A stretch of DNA of 64,000 bases from JBGSKY01 sp041740995. Its GTDB lineage: Bacteria; Planctomycetota; Planctomycetia; Pirellulales; Pirellulaceae. Shown one piece after another: positions 1 to 8,500 of the stretch. The stretch covers positions 1 to 64,000 of the forward strand of contig JBGSKY010000332.1 in NCBI GenBank assembly GCA_041740995.1, read 5' to 3'. The position numbers and the translations under genes are program-made. The stretch's first letter is position 1; the number at the start of each line of letters is the position of its first letter. The notes under the pieces are model-generated. The model was not told the DNA's origin. It ran no database searches and saw only the letters and a program-made list of their open reading frames with translations.

Positions 1-1
1 A

Positions 2-406
2 GACACGTCGGTCGCCGTCAAGGACAACTCGATCATGTCGCCTTCGTTTTCTCGTCCAACAACGAAAGCTGGTGTGCCTCACATGATCGCTTGTGACGAT
101 GTGTTGAAGCAAATGTTGACGCTGCGCATTCACCTCGACGAAGTCACCGCCGAAAACGGACCACTACGAGTTGTTCCTGGATCGCACGTCTCTTCGACCA
201 GCGACGGCGATGGTATGAATGCCGCCTTTGATGTTCATGCCAGCGCGGGCGACGTGTTAGCGATGCGTCCGCTTATCAGCCACAGTAGCGGATCGTCAAA
301 GCCCGGCACGAAACGCCACCGCCGCATTTTGCATCTCGAATTCGCGGCATCGCCAACTTTGCCGGACGGCATCGAGTGGCATGATTTCGTTTCTTTCAGT
401 ATCTAA
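2..406 (+). CDS. Phytanoyl-CoA dioxygenase-like protein, C-terminal part (5' end outside window)
   Basis: The reading frame is open from the first bases of the window, so the gene begins upstream; the internal Met at 35 is not the true start. The visible end resembles the PhyH family of Fe(II)/2-oxoglutarate oxygenases. The first codons read DTSVAVKD, matching the segment just after the HxD iron ligand pair, whose His would lie just before the window. Next come IHLDEVTAENGPLRVVPGSH and a distal SHSSG...RRILHLEF segment holding the second iron-ligand His and the Arg expected to bind 2-oxoglutarate. PhyH-like enzymes hydroxylate varied small molecules, and the substrate cannot be told here. A P450 follows on the same strand, but the 295-base gap and putative terminator argue against one operon. 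Confidence 0.8.
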   Translation, partial: DTSVAVKDNSIMSPSFSRPTTKAGVPHMIACDDVLKQMLTLRIHLDEVTAENGPLRVVPGSHVSSTSDGDGMNAAFDVHASAGDVLAMRPLISHSSGSSKPGTKRHRRILHLEFAASPTLPDGIEWHDFVSFSI

Positions 407-577
407 AACACGCAACGTGTCAGACGCTTCAAGAAAACTAATACAATTAGCAATTGATCAAAATCCCTACGACTTTTTGCAGAGCGTTCTATTGCTGGTT
501 GTCGAACATGTTTAGTTTCGCCGTGTTAAGCGGTTTACTTTGCCAAAGGACCGCTCTCGTTCATCTCCGTCCGAACG

Positions 578-597
578 CGAGGCTGCTCGGTTTTTTT
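578..597 (+). terminator. Putative intrinsic terminator after the dioxygenase gene
   Basis: CGAG-gctg-CTCG forms a short 4-bp stem followed by G and seven T residues (591-597). The stem is short but the T tract is clear. It lies in the gap between the dioxygenase stop (406) and the P450 start (702). The rest of that gap holds no gene I can support; an AGCGGT/ACCGCT inverted repeat lies at 529-555. Confidence 0.35.
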
Positions 598-701
598 CGA
601 TAGAGGCGGTGAAATTAAAGCGTCATGGTAAGCTTTTGTTTGAATGAATAAGAGTTCACTGTCATCGATTAAAATTTTGTGAAGCGGCGAGGTTGTCAAG
701 A

Positions 702-1946
702 ATGCAGATCGACGAATCGAACCATTCGGTTAGCTTGGATATTCGCTCTTTCGATTTCTACAACGATCCGTATCCGTTTTACGAAGAGTTACAAAATCGG
801 TGCCCAATGTTCCATTGGAGCGAGCACAACCTGTGGACATTCACGCGACATTCGGACGTTTCTGCCATCTTGCGTGACCGTAGATTTGGTCGGCAAATCA
901 GTCACATCAAATCGCCTGAAGCGTTGGGGCAGATTCCCGAGCCGGTTTGGCGAAAACCATTTTTTGATGTCGATCGGCTATCGATGATCGGTCTAGAGCC
1001 GCCCGCTCATACAAGGTTGCGAGGGTTGGTTCAGAAGGCTTTTTTGGGACGGCAAGTCGAAACGCTGCGACCTCGCATTGAAGCACTCTGTGATAAGTTG
1101 ATCGATGAAATTTTGGAACGCGCAAGTGAAACAGATCTTCTAACAACGTACGCAACGCCGATTCCCGTGACTGTAATTGCAGAGATACTTGGCGTGCCGA
1201 TTGAGATGGCTCCGGAACTTCTTCGCTGGTCACATAACATGGTTCAAATGTATGAGATGCAGCGGACGACAGAGATGGAACGAGCTGCCGTGAAAGCGTC
1301 ACTAGAATTCGTGTCTTATTTGCGAGAATTTGTCGCGCAGCGACGTCGAAACCCAGCGGATGATTTGATCAGCCAGTTGATCGCTGTCGAGCAAGCGGGT
1401 GAAAAGTTGACCGAAAACGAATTGATTTCCAATACCATCTTGTTGCTTAATGCAGGTCACGAGGCGACCGTCCATGCGATTGGAAATGGCATTTTTGCCT
1501 TGTTGCAAAATCCTGAACAGGCGGCGATGTGGCGAGATTTGCCCGTGAGACTGGCAATCGAGTTTGATCGTTTTGCTGTAGACGAGATTTTGCGATATGA
1601 CACGCCGCTGCATCAGTTCAATCGTTGGGTGCTGGAGCCGTTGGAGATGCACGGTAAACGCTTTGAAGTTGGACAAGAGGTGGCGTTATTGCTGGGCGCT
1701 GCCAATCGAGATGCGGCCGAGTTTGAATTGCCGCAGGTGTTAGATCTAACTCGACAACACAATCCTCACGTGAGCCTCGGTGGCGGCATTCACTATTGCC
1801 TCGGCGCTTCACTTGCCCGACTGGAAATTCAAATTGCGGTTCCCAAATTGTTGCGACGATTACCGGAGCTCCAACTGGTCGAAAAGCCGGTTTACCGAAA
1901 TAACTTTCACTTTCACGGACTACAGTCTTTGAAAGTTTCAATTTGA
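702..1946 (+). CDS. Cytochrome P450
   Basis: A 414-residue soluble bacterial P450, a heme-thiolate monooxygenase. The I-helix oxygen-activation motif AGHEAT is at about residues 251-256, the ExxR of helix K (EILR) at about 295-298, and the heme loop GGGIHYCLG carries the axial Cys near residue 366. The usual Phe at the start of the heme loop is Leu. There is no membrane anchor or fused reductase, so separate redox partners are needed, and none is encoded nearby. A TTG three codons upstream (693) is possible, but the ATG at 702 has a GCGAGG sequence about 9 bases before it. The substrate is unknown. Confidence 0.93.
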   Translation: MQIDESNHSVSLDIRSFDFYNDPYPFYEELQNRCPMFHWSEHNLWTFTRHSDVSAILRDRRFGRQISHIKSPEALGQIPEPVWRKPFFDVDRLSMIGLEPPAHTRLRGLVQKAFLGRQVETLRPRIEALCDKLIDEILERASETDLLTTYATPIPVTVIAEILGVPIEMAPELLRWSHNMVQMYEMQRTTEMERAAVKASLEFVSYLREFVAQRRRNPADDLISQLIAVEQAGEKLTENELISNTILLLNAGHEATVHAIGNGIFALLQNPEQAAMWRDLPVRLAIEFDRFAVDEILRYDTPLHQFNRWVLEPLEMHGKRFEVGQEVALLLGAANRDAAEFELPQVLDLTRQHNPHVSLGGGIHYCLGASLARLEIQIAVPKLLRRLPELQLVEKPVYRNNFHFHGLQSLKVSI

Positions 1947-2132
1947 GGATGATGGAGTTTGTCGCAACGCGCAAATGCAAAACCAGCCAGCTTTTTCATC
2001 GAGCTAAACGGCGACATGCTGATAAGAATCGACGATTGGTTTTTATTTCTCAAACTTTTGCTCGATCCCCATTGGCACCGTTGACGTACAGTCTGCAATT
2101 TCTGCTTTGATCATTTAAGGGAGACTTATCCG

Positions 2133-3011
2133 ATGCGATGTTTAATCTTATCTGGCCTGACGATCGCTTGTTTGGTGAGTCTCCTGGGTTGCGACGACGG
2201 ATATCAAGCGACAGAGCTAGCAAGTTCTAGTGAATATGTCGCCAAAGATGTCGCTGGCGGTACCCAATTGGTTTACCAATTAGAAACTGAAGGCAAAAAT
2301 TCGCCAGAAGTTAGTCGCGTTGCTGGGCAAAATAAGTTGCTGTTGATTTACACAACCGATCTTCGAGTTGTGGTTGACGATCTTGACGGATTTGTCTTCA
2401 AAGCGAAACAGGTCATTGAAGATCACTCAGGCTTTGTTGCTTCGAATCAGTTGCAGTCGGCTACGAAAAATGCTCGTGCCGGTTCTTGGGTGATTCGAAT
2501 TCCATCTGACAAATACGCTGTCGCATTGCAGCAACTTTCCGAGCTTGGGCAAGTTGAAAGCATCTCTGAAAAGACGAAAAATGTCACAGAAGAATATGTT
2601 GATCTAGATGCGCGGATTACTAACGCCCATCGGTTGGAAGAACGAATCATTAAGCTCGTCGAAGATCGGACAGGCAAGTTATCCGATGTGCTTGAGATTG
2701 AACGTGAACTGGCGCGAGTCCGTGAATCAATCGAAGTTATGGAAGGTCGGATGCGTTACTTGGGTGATCAAACTTCTTTGGCGACGATAACCATTCATGC
2801 GCGAGAACAACAAGACTACAAACCACCAGCGCCGCTAACGCTGTCCAGCCAGGTTGCCGCAACTTGGACTCGATCAATGGACGGCCTCCGGCAACTTGGA
2901 GTCGGGCTTTTGCTAATGGTCACGGCTTTTGTCCCATGGCTGATTGTAATCGCGCCCATTGCATTGTTGACAATTCTAGGTATCCGAAACACACGCCAGA
3001 AATCAAGCTAA
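2133..3011 (+). CDS. DUF4349 lipoprotein with C-terminal membrane helix
   Basis: A 292-residue envelope protein. The signal peptide ends in a lipobox, LLGC, with Cys20 as the likely lipidated residue. Residues about 70-225 match the DUF4349 pattern: a beta-rich start (LLIYTTDLRVVVDDLDG), RIPSDKYAVALQQLSELGQV, then a charged coiled coil and a final strand region (TSLATITIHA). A hydrophobic helix at about 250-280 precedes a short basic tail, giving a protein anchored at both ends. The stop overlaps the converging propeller gene by four bases (3008-3011). The family has no established function; homologues are periplasmic or cell-surface. Confidence 0.85.
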   Translation: MRCLILSGLTIACLVSLLGCDDGYQATELASSSEYVAKDVAGGTQLVYQLETEGKNSPEVSRVAGQNKLLLIYTTDLRVVVDDLDGFVFKAKQVIEDHSGFVASNQLQSATKNARAGSWVIRIPSDKYAVALQQLSELGQVESISEKTKNVTEEYVDLDARITNAHRLEERIIKLVEDRTGKLSDVLEIERELARVRESIEVMEGRMRYLGDQTSLATITIHAREQQDYKPPAPLTLSSQVAATWTRSMDGLRQLGVGLLLMVTAFVPWLIVIAPIALLTILGIRNTRQKSS

Positions 3012-4246
3012 CGTGTCCAGCGGAAGACACGCAGGCGTTCCAGGTCACGGACTACCACAAAATCGTCGCTGAGGGCAAGATAGGCCCAACTGTCCTCTGC
3101 AACTTTTGCAGAACCTAAAGATGTAAATTGTTTCTTGTCAGCGGCGATCAGTTGCAGTCTGCCATCGCTGTCCAAAGCGAGGATCTTTTTGCCATCAGTC
3201 ACCATGCTCCAATACGAACCAAACGGAGTCGTAGTCCAATTCTCTGTTCCAGTGGCAGCGTCCAGGCAAACCAATCGCTTGTTTTGCAAATGGACATAAA
3301 TCGCGTCATCGACCAGCACTGGTGACGACATATAGGCTTGAGCTTTATTTTCCCACTCTAGTTTTGTGCTGTACCCTGACGAATGACTTTCAATTAAGAG
3401 CATCTGCGATTTGCCGCGATAATTGGATGTAAAAATGCGGTCTTTCCAGAGCGTTGGAGTCAGAATATTCATTCCTCGATACGCTTCGATTGGGCGTTGC
3501 CACAACACACGACCGTCATCCAGCGCAACGCCGGCGAGATCCATTCGCGTCTGAACTATCAATTGTCGTTGACCGCCAAGCTCAGCGATAATCGGACTGC
3601 TGAACGCGCCGCTGCTGGACATGTCTGGTCCGTCTTTTAGCGATTGCCAAACTATTGAGCCATCTTCTAGCGACATTTTGGTCAAGCCGCCGCCCGCTTG
3701 AACATAGACAAACTGCTGGTCGATGATCGGCGAGCTGGCATTTCCGAACGAAGGAATTGGCGAACCAAGCTTCTCAGGAAAATCGACTCGCCAGAGTTCA
3801 TTCCCCGTTTGCACTTCCAGGCAAACAATCACGTCGAGCATGCCGCCGACGATCAGTTTTTCGTCATTGCAGGCCGGAGTCGCGCGAATCCACGAACCGT
3901 TGCTGGCTGCAAAGAAAGGGACAATCATCGCACCTTTCCATTCGGCTTGCCAACGCTTTTCGCCGCTCGACAAATCGAAACAAGTGACTCGTTCAGACGC
4001 CTTGTTTACTGTTTCGGTCGTAAAGACTAGGTCGCCTTTCACGATTGGTCCGCTGTAGCTGGGCCCGAGCTCCGATTCCCAAACCAACGTTAAGCGATCA
4101 TCAGACAGATCGTCCGGCAGCGACACATTTTGCAATTGACCGTCGCGCTGCGGACCACGCCATTGCAGCCAGTCAGCCGCGATTATGGCGTTGTATATCA
4201 TGGTCATTGCAAAAGCGGTGGCTAAACATTTCAATAATTTTTGCAT
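3008..4246 (-). CDS. Secreted PQQ-like beta-propeller protein
   Basis: A 412-residue protein with an N-terminal hydrophobic signal (residues 1-23) followed by WLQWRGPQRDGQ, the typical opening of planctomycete PQQ-like propellers. Blade repeats of the form LxCLDxxTGxxxW recur (VTCFDLSSGEKRW, VVCLEVQTGNELW, LVCLDAATGTENW). It carries no dehydrogenase active-site insert that I can see, so it is more likely a structural or binding propeller than a quinoprotein enzyme. It is the last gene of a three-gene reverse operon. Its ribosome site GAGGAG overlaps the stop codon of the peroxiredoxin-like gene, so the two are probably translationally coupled. Confidence 0.88.
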   Translation of the reverse strand: MQKLLKCLATAFAMTMIYNAIIAADWLQWRGPQRDGQLQNVSLPDDLSDDRLTLVWESELGPSYSGPIVKGDLVFTTETVNKASERVTCFDLSSGEKRWQAEWKGAMIVPFFAASNGSWIRATPACNDEKLIVGGMLDVIVCLEVQTGNELWRVDFPEKLGSPIPSFGNASSPIIDQQFVYVQAGGGLTKMSLEDGSIVWQSLKDGPDMSSSGAFSSPIIAELGGQRQLIVQTRMDLAGVALDDGRVLWQRPIEAYRGMNILTPTLWKDRIFTSNYRGKSQMLLIESHSSGYSTKLEWENKAQAYMSSPVLVDDAIYVHLQNKRLVCLDAATGTENWTTTPFGSYWSMVTDGKKILALDSDGRLQLIAADKKQFTSLGSAKVAEDSWAYLALSDDFVVVRDLERLRVFRWTR

Positions 4247-4259
4247 CGTTAAATCTCCT

Positions 4260-4775
4260 CTATTTTCCAGTTGCGAGTTCGCAGTACTCCGGTCGGTCAG
4301 CGGCGGTGCGATGGCGGTACGCTTTGATGATCTTCGAGTCGCGAACTAAAAACGCGCCTGGCAGTTGAAAGACATCGCCGACGATTTTTCCGCCTAGGTG
4401 AAATTTCAGCATGGTGGTAATGAAGCCACGTAAAAAAACGTAAGGTCCGAGGATCTGAGATAGCTTGCCACGTTGCAATTCGTAAGCTTGGTAGAGCTCG
4501 CGACCGGGATCGCTGATCGCATCGACGTCGCCCAAGTCGTATCGCGTAAAGAGCGCCTGCGCATCCTCGGGCTGGCTCATATGAACCAATGCAATCTTGA
4601 CTCCCGCGTCTTCGATTTTCTTTCGCTGTTTGGCCAAATCTGCGAGAGCTTCGCGGCAAAATGTGCAGCCCTGATGACGAAGAAACAAAAGCAGCACTGA
4701 ACGGCCAGCGGAGATTTCCGCAATCGACTGTCCATGCTGTGTCTTAAATTTTTGGTTTGCTTGTTGCAATGTCAC
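4260..4775 (-). CDS. Peroxiredoxin-like (AhpC/TSA_2, SelL-related) protein
   Basis: A 171-residue thioredoxin-fold protein. LLLFLRHQGCTFC places a CTFC redox pair at residues 37-40, at the end of the first core strand, followed by REALADLAKQRKKI. LPGAFLVRDSKIIKAYRH gives the cis-Pro and C-terminal strand region. This matches the peroxiredoxin-like family with CxxC found in planctomycetes and in vertebrate FAM213/PRXL2, thought to reduce disulfides or peroxides. No signal peptide is seen, so it is probably cytoplasmic. It starts 6 bases after the membrane-protein gene and ends in the ribosome site of the propeller gene. Confidence 0.85.
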   Translation of the reverse strand: MTLQQANQKFKTQHGQSIAEISAGRSVLLLFLRHQGCTFCREALADLAKQRKKIEDAGVKIALVHMSQPEDAQALFTRYDLGDVDAISDPGRELYQAYELQRGKLSQILGPYVFLRGFITTMLKFHLGGKIVGDVFQLPGAFLVRDSKIIKAYRHRTAADRPEYCELATGK

Positions 4776-4781
4776 CGTTTA

Positions 4782-5216
4782 TTAGTCCTTGGTGGAGTGC
4801 GAAGATTGATATGCTGCCCACAGAATCGCTCCAAAGGGTATCCACCAGATTAAATCGTTTGTCAAATTAACCCAGCCCCAGGAGAGCGGTAAATAACCGA
4901 GCGCGTCCGGCGCAAAGGTCAACCACGTCGAAAGCATTCCAATTGGCCCTAAAATTTTTCCCAAAAAACCGACTAGAACGATGGGCCAATGACGCAGCGG
5001 ATCGAAAGCGGCGATCGCGTAACCGATTCCATAGACTCCGACGATCATACCAACACACTGCCAAATACCAGGGTACGTCGGGCGATTAATTCCTGTCCAA
5101 TCGAAGAGATCGTTGGGTCGTAAAACCACCCAGCTTCCCCAAACTAAATTGTACACACCGGCCAGAATCAGGATGACAGTCATCCAGCGGGGAAAGTCAG
5201 ACTTGTTTGTCGTCAC
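4782..5216 (-). CDS. Small four-helix membrane protein
   Basis: A 144-residue protein with four hydrophobic segments (about 12-32, 48-68, 73-95 and 118-138) and short loops rich in Trp and Pro. It starts with MTTNKSDFPRWMTVILILAG. I do not recognise a characterised family. Proteins of this size and pattern sit beside peroxiredoxin-like genes in other planctomycetes and are sometimes mislabelled alkyl hydroperoxide reductase. It is first in the 5216-3008 operon, six bases before the peroxiredoxin-like gene, so a membrane partner role for that redox protein is an inference from context only. Confidence 0.75.
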   Translation of the reverse strand: MTTNKSDFPRWMTVILILAGVYNLVWGSWVVLRPNDLFDWTGINRPTYPGIWQCVGMIVGVYGIGYAIAAFDPLRHWPIVLVGFLGKILGPIGMLSTWLTFAPDALGYLPLSWGWVNLTNDLIWWIPFGAILWAAYQSSHSTKD

Positions 5217-5570
5217 GTTAAAAAACTAGTTGGTAAAGCGTCCCAAAACGTTTGCCGATCCGAATTGCCAGTCGCTTTTCGGATAAACGCAAGGCATTTT
5301 CAGGCAATGTCAATGGTTTGTAGTGCGGAACTTCGAACGCTGGCAGACGTCAAAGCGTAGAAAGCATTCTTTCGTTTTCGGAAGAATTTGCGGTTTAAGG
5401 CGATTGTGCTGGAAAATCCGGATGTCGATTGCCGATGTTGAGAATTGGAAAAATCTTTCTTTATTGAAGGAAAGTTCGGTAGATAGACTGGACAGGGCAA
5501 GATTTTCCGGCGCTTTGGCGAGACAGATTGCCGCGGCAATGCATCTTTTGGTTTAGGGCGAGGTAACAGC
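5217..5570. other. Divergent intergenic region (354 bases)
   Basis: It separates the reverse redox operon from the forward giant-protein gene and must hold both promoters. I see no RNA gene, no strong hairpin and no convincing ORF. A GGGCGAGG sequence lies just before the ATG at 5571 and probably serves as its ribosome site. Confidence 0.6.
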
Positions 5571-8500
5571 ATGTCGGGTGGCCATTTGGCAAGAACGAAT
5601 TCGATCAAACGATCGTGGTTGGCTGCGCTGTTGCGTCTGGACACCGAACCGGCGGAGCGACGCTATTGCTTCGAACCATTGGAACGCCGTGAACTGATGG
5701 CGGCTGATTTGTCAGCGTTCGTGAACGGCCCATCACATCAAGACAACTTGGCCAACTCAGCCTTCTTCTCATCGACGACCAGCAACGTTGCAACATCACT
5801 GGTCGGCGAAGGCGAAGCAGCGGCGGACTTGGTGGCTTTCGCGACACTCTTGCGAGATGGCGGCGTGACCCTATTCGGATCTGCCAGCAATAGCGATACT
5901 TCCCAGCAGCGACGATTATTCGAAGACGGCTCAGACTTCCTCGAGTTCATTGATGTCTCATTACCCGAAAACGCGGGACGAATACCATCCGGTGTGACGA
6001 CCCTCCCAACTTGGGAATATCGCAACACGAGCAACCAGCCAGCACTGGTTTCAGGCATTCAAACGCCGCAGCAATTATCGGCACTGACGGGCATCGCGAT
6101 TCCGATGGCCAGCAATCCGTTCCTTAATGCAATTCCCGATGCTTCGGTTCAGCAAAATTCGCCTCTGCACATTCCGGTAGATGCGTATGATCCCAATGGC
6201 AACCCATTGACTGTCACGGTGACGAGCAGCAATTCAGCGGCAGTGACAGCCGAAGTTGTTCAAGGCGGACGATCAGCGGTCATCTCGACCAATTTTGGCG
6301 ATATGACAGTCCGTCTGTTCGAGGCCGAAGCTCCCCGCCCAACGTCGCGATTTATCGCGTTGGCACAAAGTGGATTTTATAACACGACCAACAGTCAAAC
6401 GCGGATCATTCATCGGGCTGACGATGGTTTCGTAATCCAAGGTGGCAGCTCCGATGGGCTAGGTAGTGCAGGTTCAACGCTGGGTAATTTCGACGATCAA
6501 CTCAGTGTCAATCTCCAACACAATCGCGGCGGTGTTTTATCCTACGCAAAGACATCGCAAGATGACACCAATGATTCACAGTGGTTCATCACCGAACAAG
6601 CAACGCCGATCTTAAATGCCAATCACTCGGTTTTTGGTCAATTAATCGAAGGCGAATCGGTCCGCGAAGCCATTTCCAATACGCCAGTCGATGGGAACGA
6701 TAAACCACTGACCAACGTTATCATTAACTCGGTTACGATTTTCGACGACTTAGAAAACGGCCTGCTGCGTTTGCGAACTGTTGGAGCAGTTGGCACCAGT
6801 TCGGTCATCACTGTTACCGTCACTGATACCGAAGGCAACCAAACGTCGCGAACGTTTACCGCGACCGTCGTTGCCAAAGCTTCCAACGACGCTCCATTTT
6901 TAAACGACTTCAATGACAGAGTGACGTCGGTTGGTGGACAACCGGTCACAGTTCAACTCTCGTCGCAGGATGCAGAAGGCGATTCCGTCGAGTATTTTGT
7001 GCAACTACCAAACGGTTCGCCATTGGTTACCACGCCCAGTATCAATCCGACCACTGGTTTGCTAACGATTACACCACCGGCTGGATTCGTCGGAAACTTT
7101 AGCGTCATCGCGGGGGTTCGAGCAGCCGGCGGCGGTGTGACCGCCCCAATTGATACACAGACAATTGTCGTCACGGTAAATGCTGGAACGGCAGCGCCAA
7201 CCGCAGTCGATTTGCTGGCCGCCAGCGATTCGGGGACTAGTTCGACCGATAACATTACTAACGCGACCAGCATGACGTTTGCAGTCGCTGGAACCGTTGT
7301 TGGAGCCAACGTTGAACTGTTGGTCAACGGCACTGTTGCCGCGTCTGCAACAGCGACCAGCACTTCAACTTCGATCACCACACCAGCGATCTCGGCGCTT
7401 GGCATGGGAACAGCCAATGTTACCGCTCGACAGACAGTTGCTGGAAATGTTAGTCCGGCTTCGGCACCACTAGTTGTAACGTTCGACAACGTCGCCCCTG
7501 CTCTTCTGGCGACGACGGCCATTCCTTCATTGGCACGAATAGGCACGCCTCTAACAGTCAACTTAAACCATCCCGAAGAAGGCACTGGGTTGCGGTACAG
7601 TGTAAGTTCGGCACCGGCCGGTTTGCAGATCAACGCGACGACCGGCGAGCTCACATGGACTCCCGTAATCGCGCAGTTGGGCCCACAGTCGTTTGTCTTG
7701 TCGCTGACCGATGCCGCGGGCAATGCGCAAATGCAGACGATCAACATCAACGTCGTCGAACCTGCGCTTGGCTCGATCACCTTTAAGATCGTCGACTTGG
7801 CCGGTGCAGAGGTAACCGACGTCAACATCGGTCAAGAGTTTCGCTTGCAAGTCTTCGCCAACGACTTGCGAGTGGATGAAAACGACGGCGTGTTCGCTGC
7901 GTATTTGGATTTGCTCTACAGCTCGAATTTGATCACCATTGTTGGAACAAGTCCAATCACTTACTTCGGTCGATTCGAATTGGCTTTAGACGGCGATTTC
8001 AGCACTCCGGGGCTGATCAATGAACTCGGTGGTTCACGGATCACAACAGAGTTTCCTGAGCCTGGCCCATTATTATTTGCTGAAGTTCGCTTCCGCGCTA
8101 CCGCGACTGGACAAGCGACTTTCACTAGCGAAGCGGCCGATGACGTAGGGTCTGATTTTTCGCTCTACTCTCGTGAAGGCCGCGTCCCAACCGATCGAAT
8201 ACTTTATTCGTCAGCAACTGTCTCTGTTGGTCGAACGTTTGATGCCGTTGATGATTCATTTAACGTCAGCGAAGGTTCGACAGACAATGTGCTTGACGTA
8301 TTGTTGAACGACACGATTCGTCCTGGCAATACGACAACGTTAACTTTGGTCCGTGTCGAACCAGTGGCCGGTGGAACGATTCAAGGCACCGTCAGCATCA
8401 TTAATAATCGACTGGTTTACACGCCGCCCAATCCGGACTTCAACGGCGCTGAGCAATTTTTGTACGTGGTCCGCGACGGCAATGGAACCGAAGCAACTGC

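Noticed and set aside
6953..7828. Long antisense open frame (291 codons) inside the giant protein gene
   Set aside because: It mirrors the Thr/Val/Ala-rich repeat coding of the forward gene and has no ribosome site or protein features of its own.
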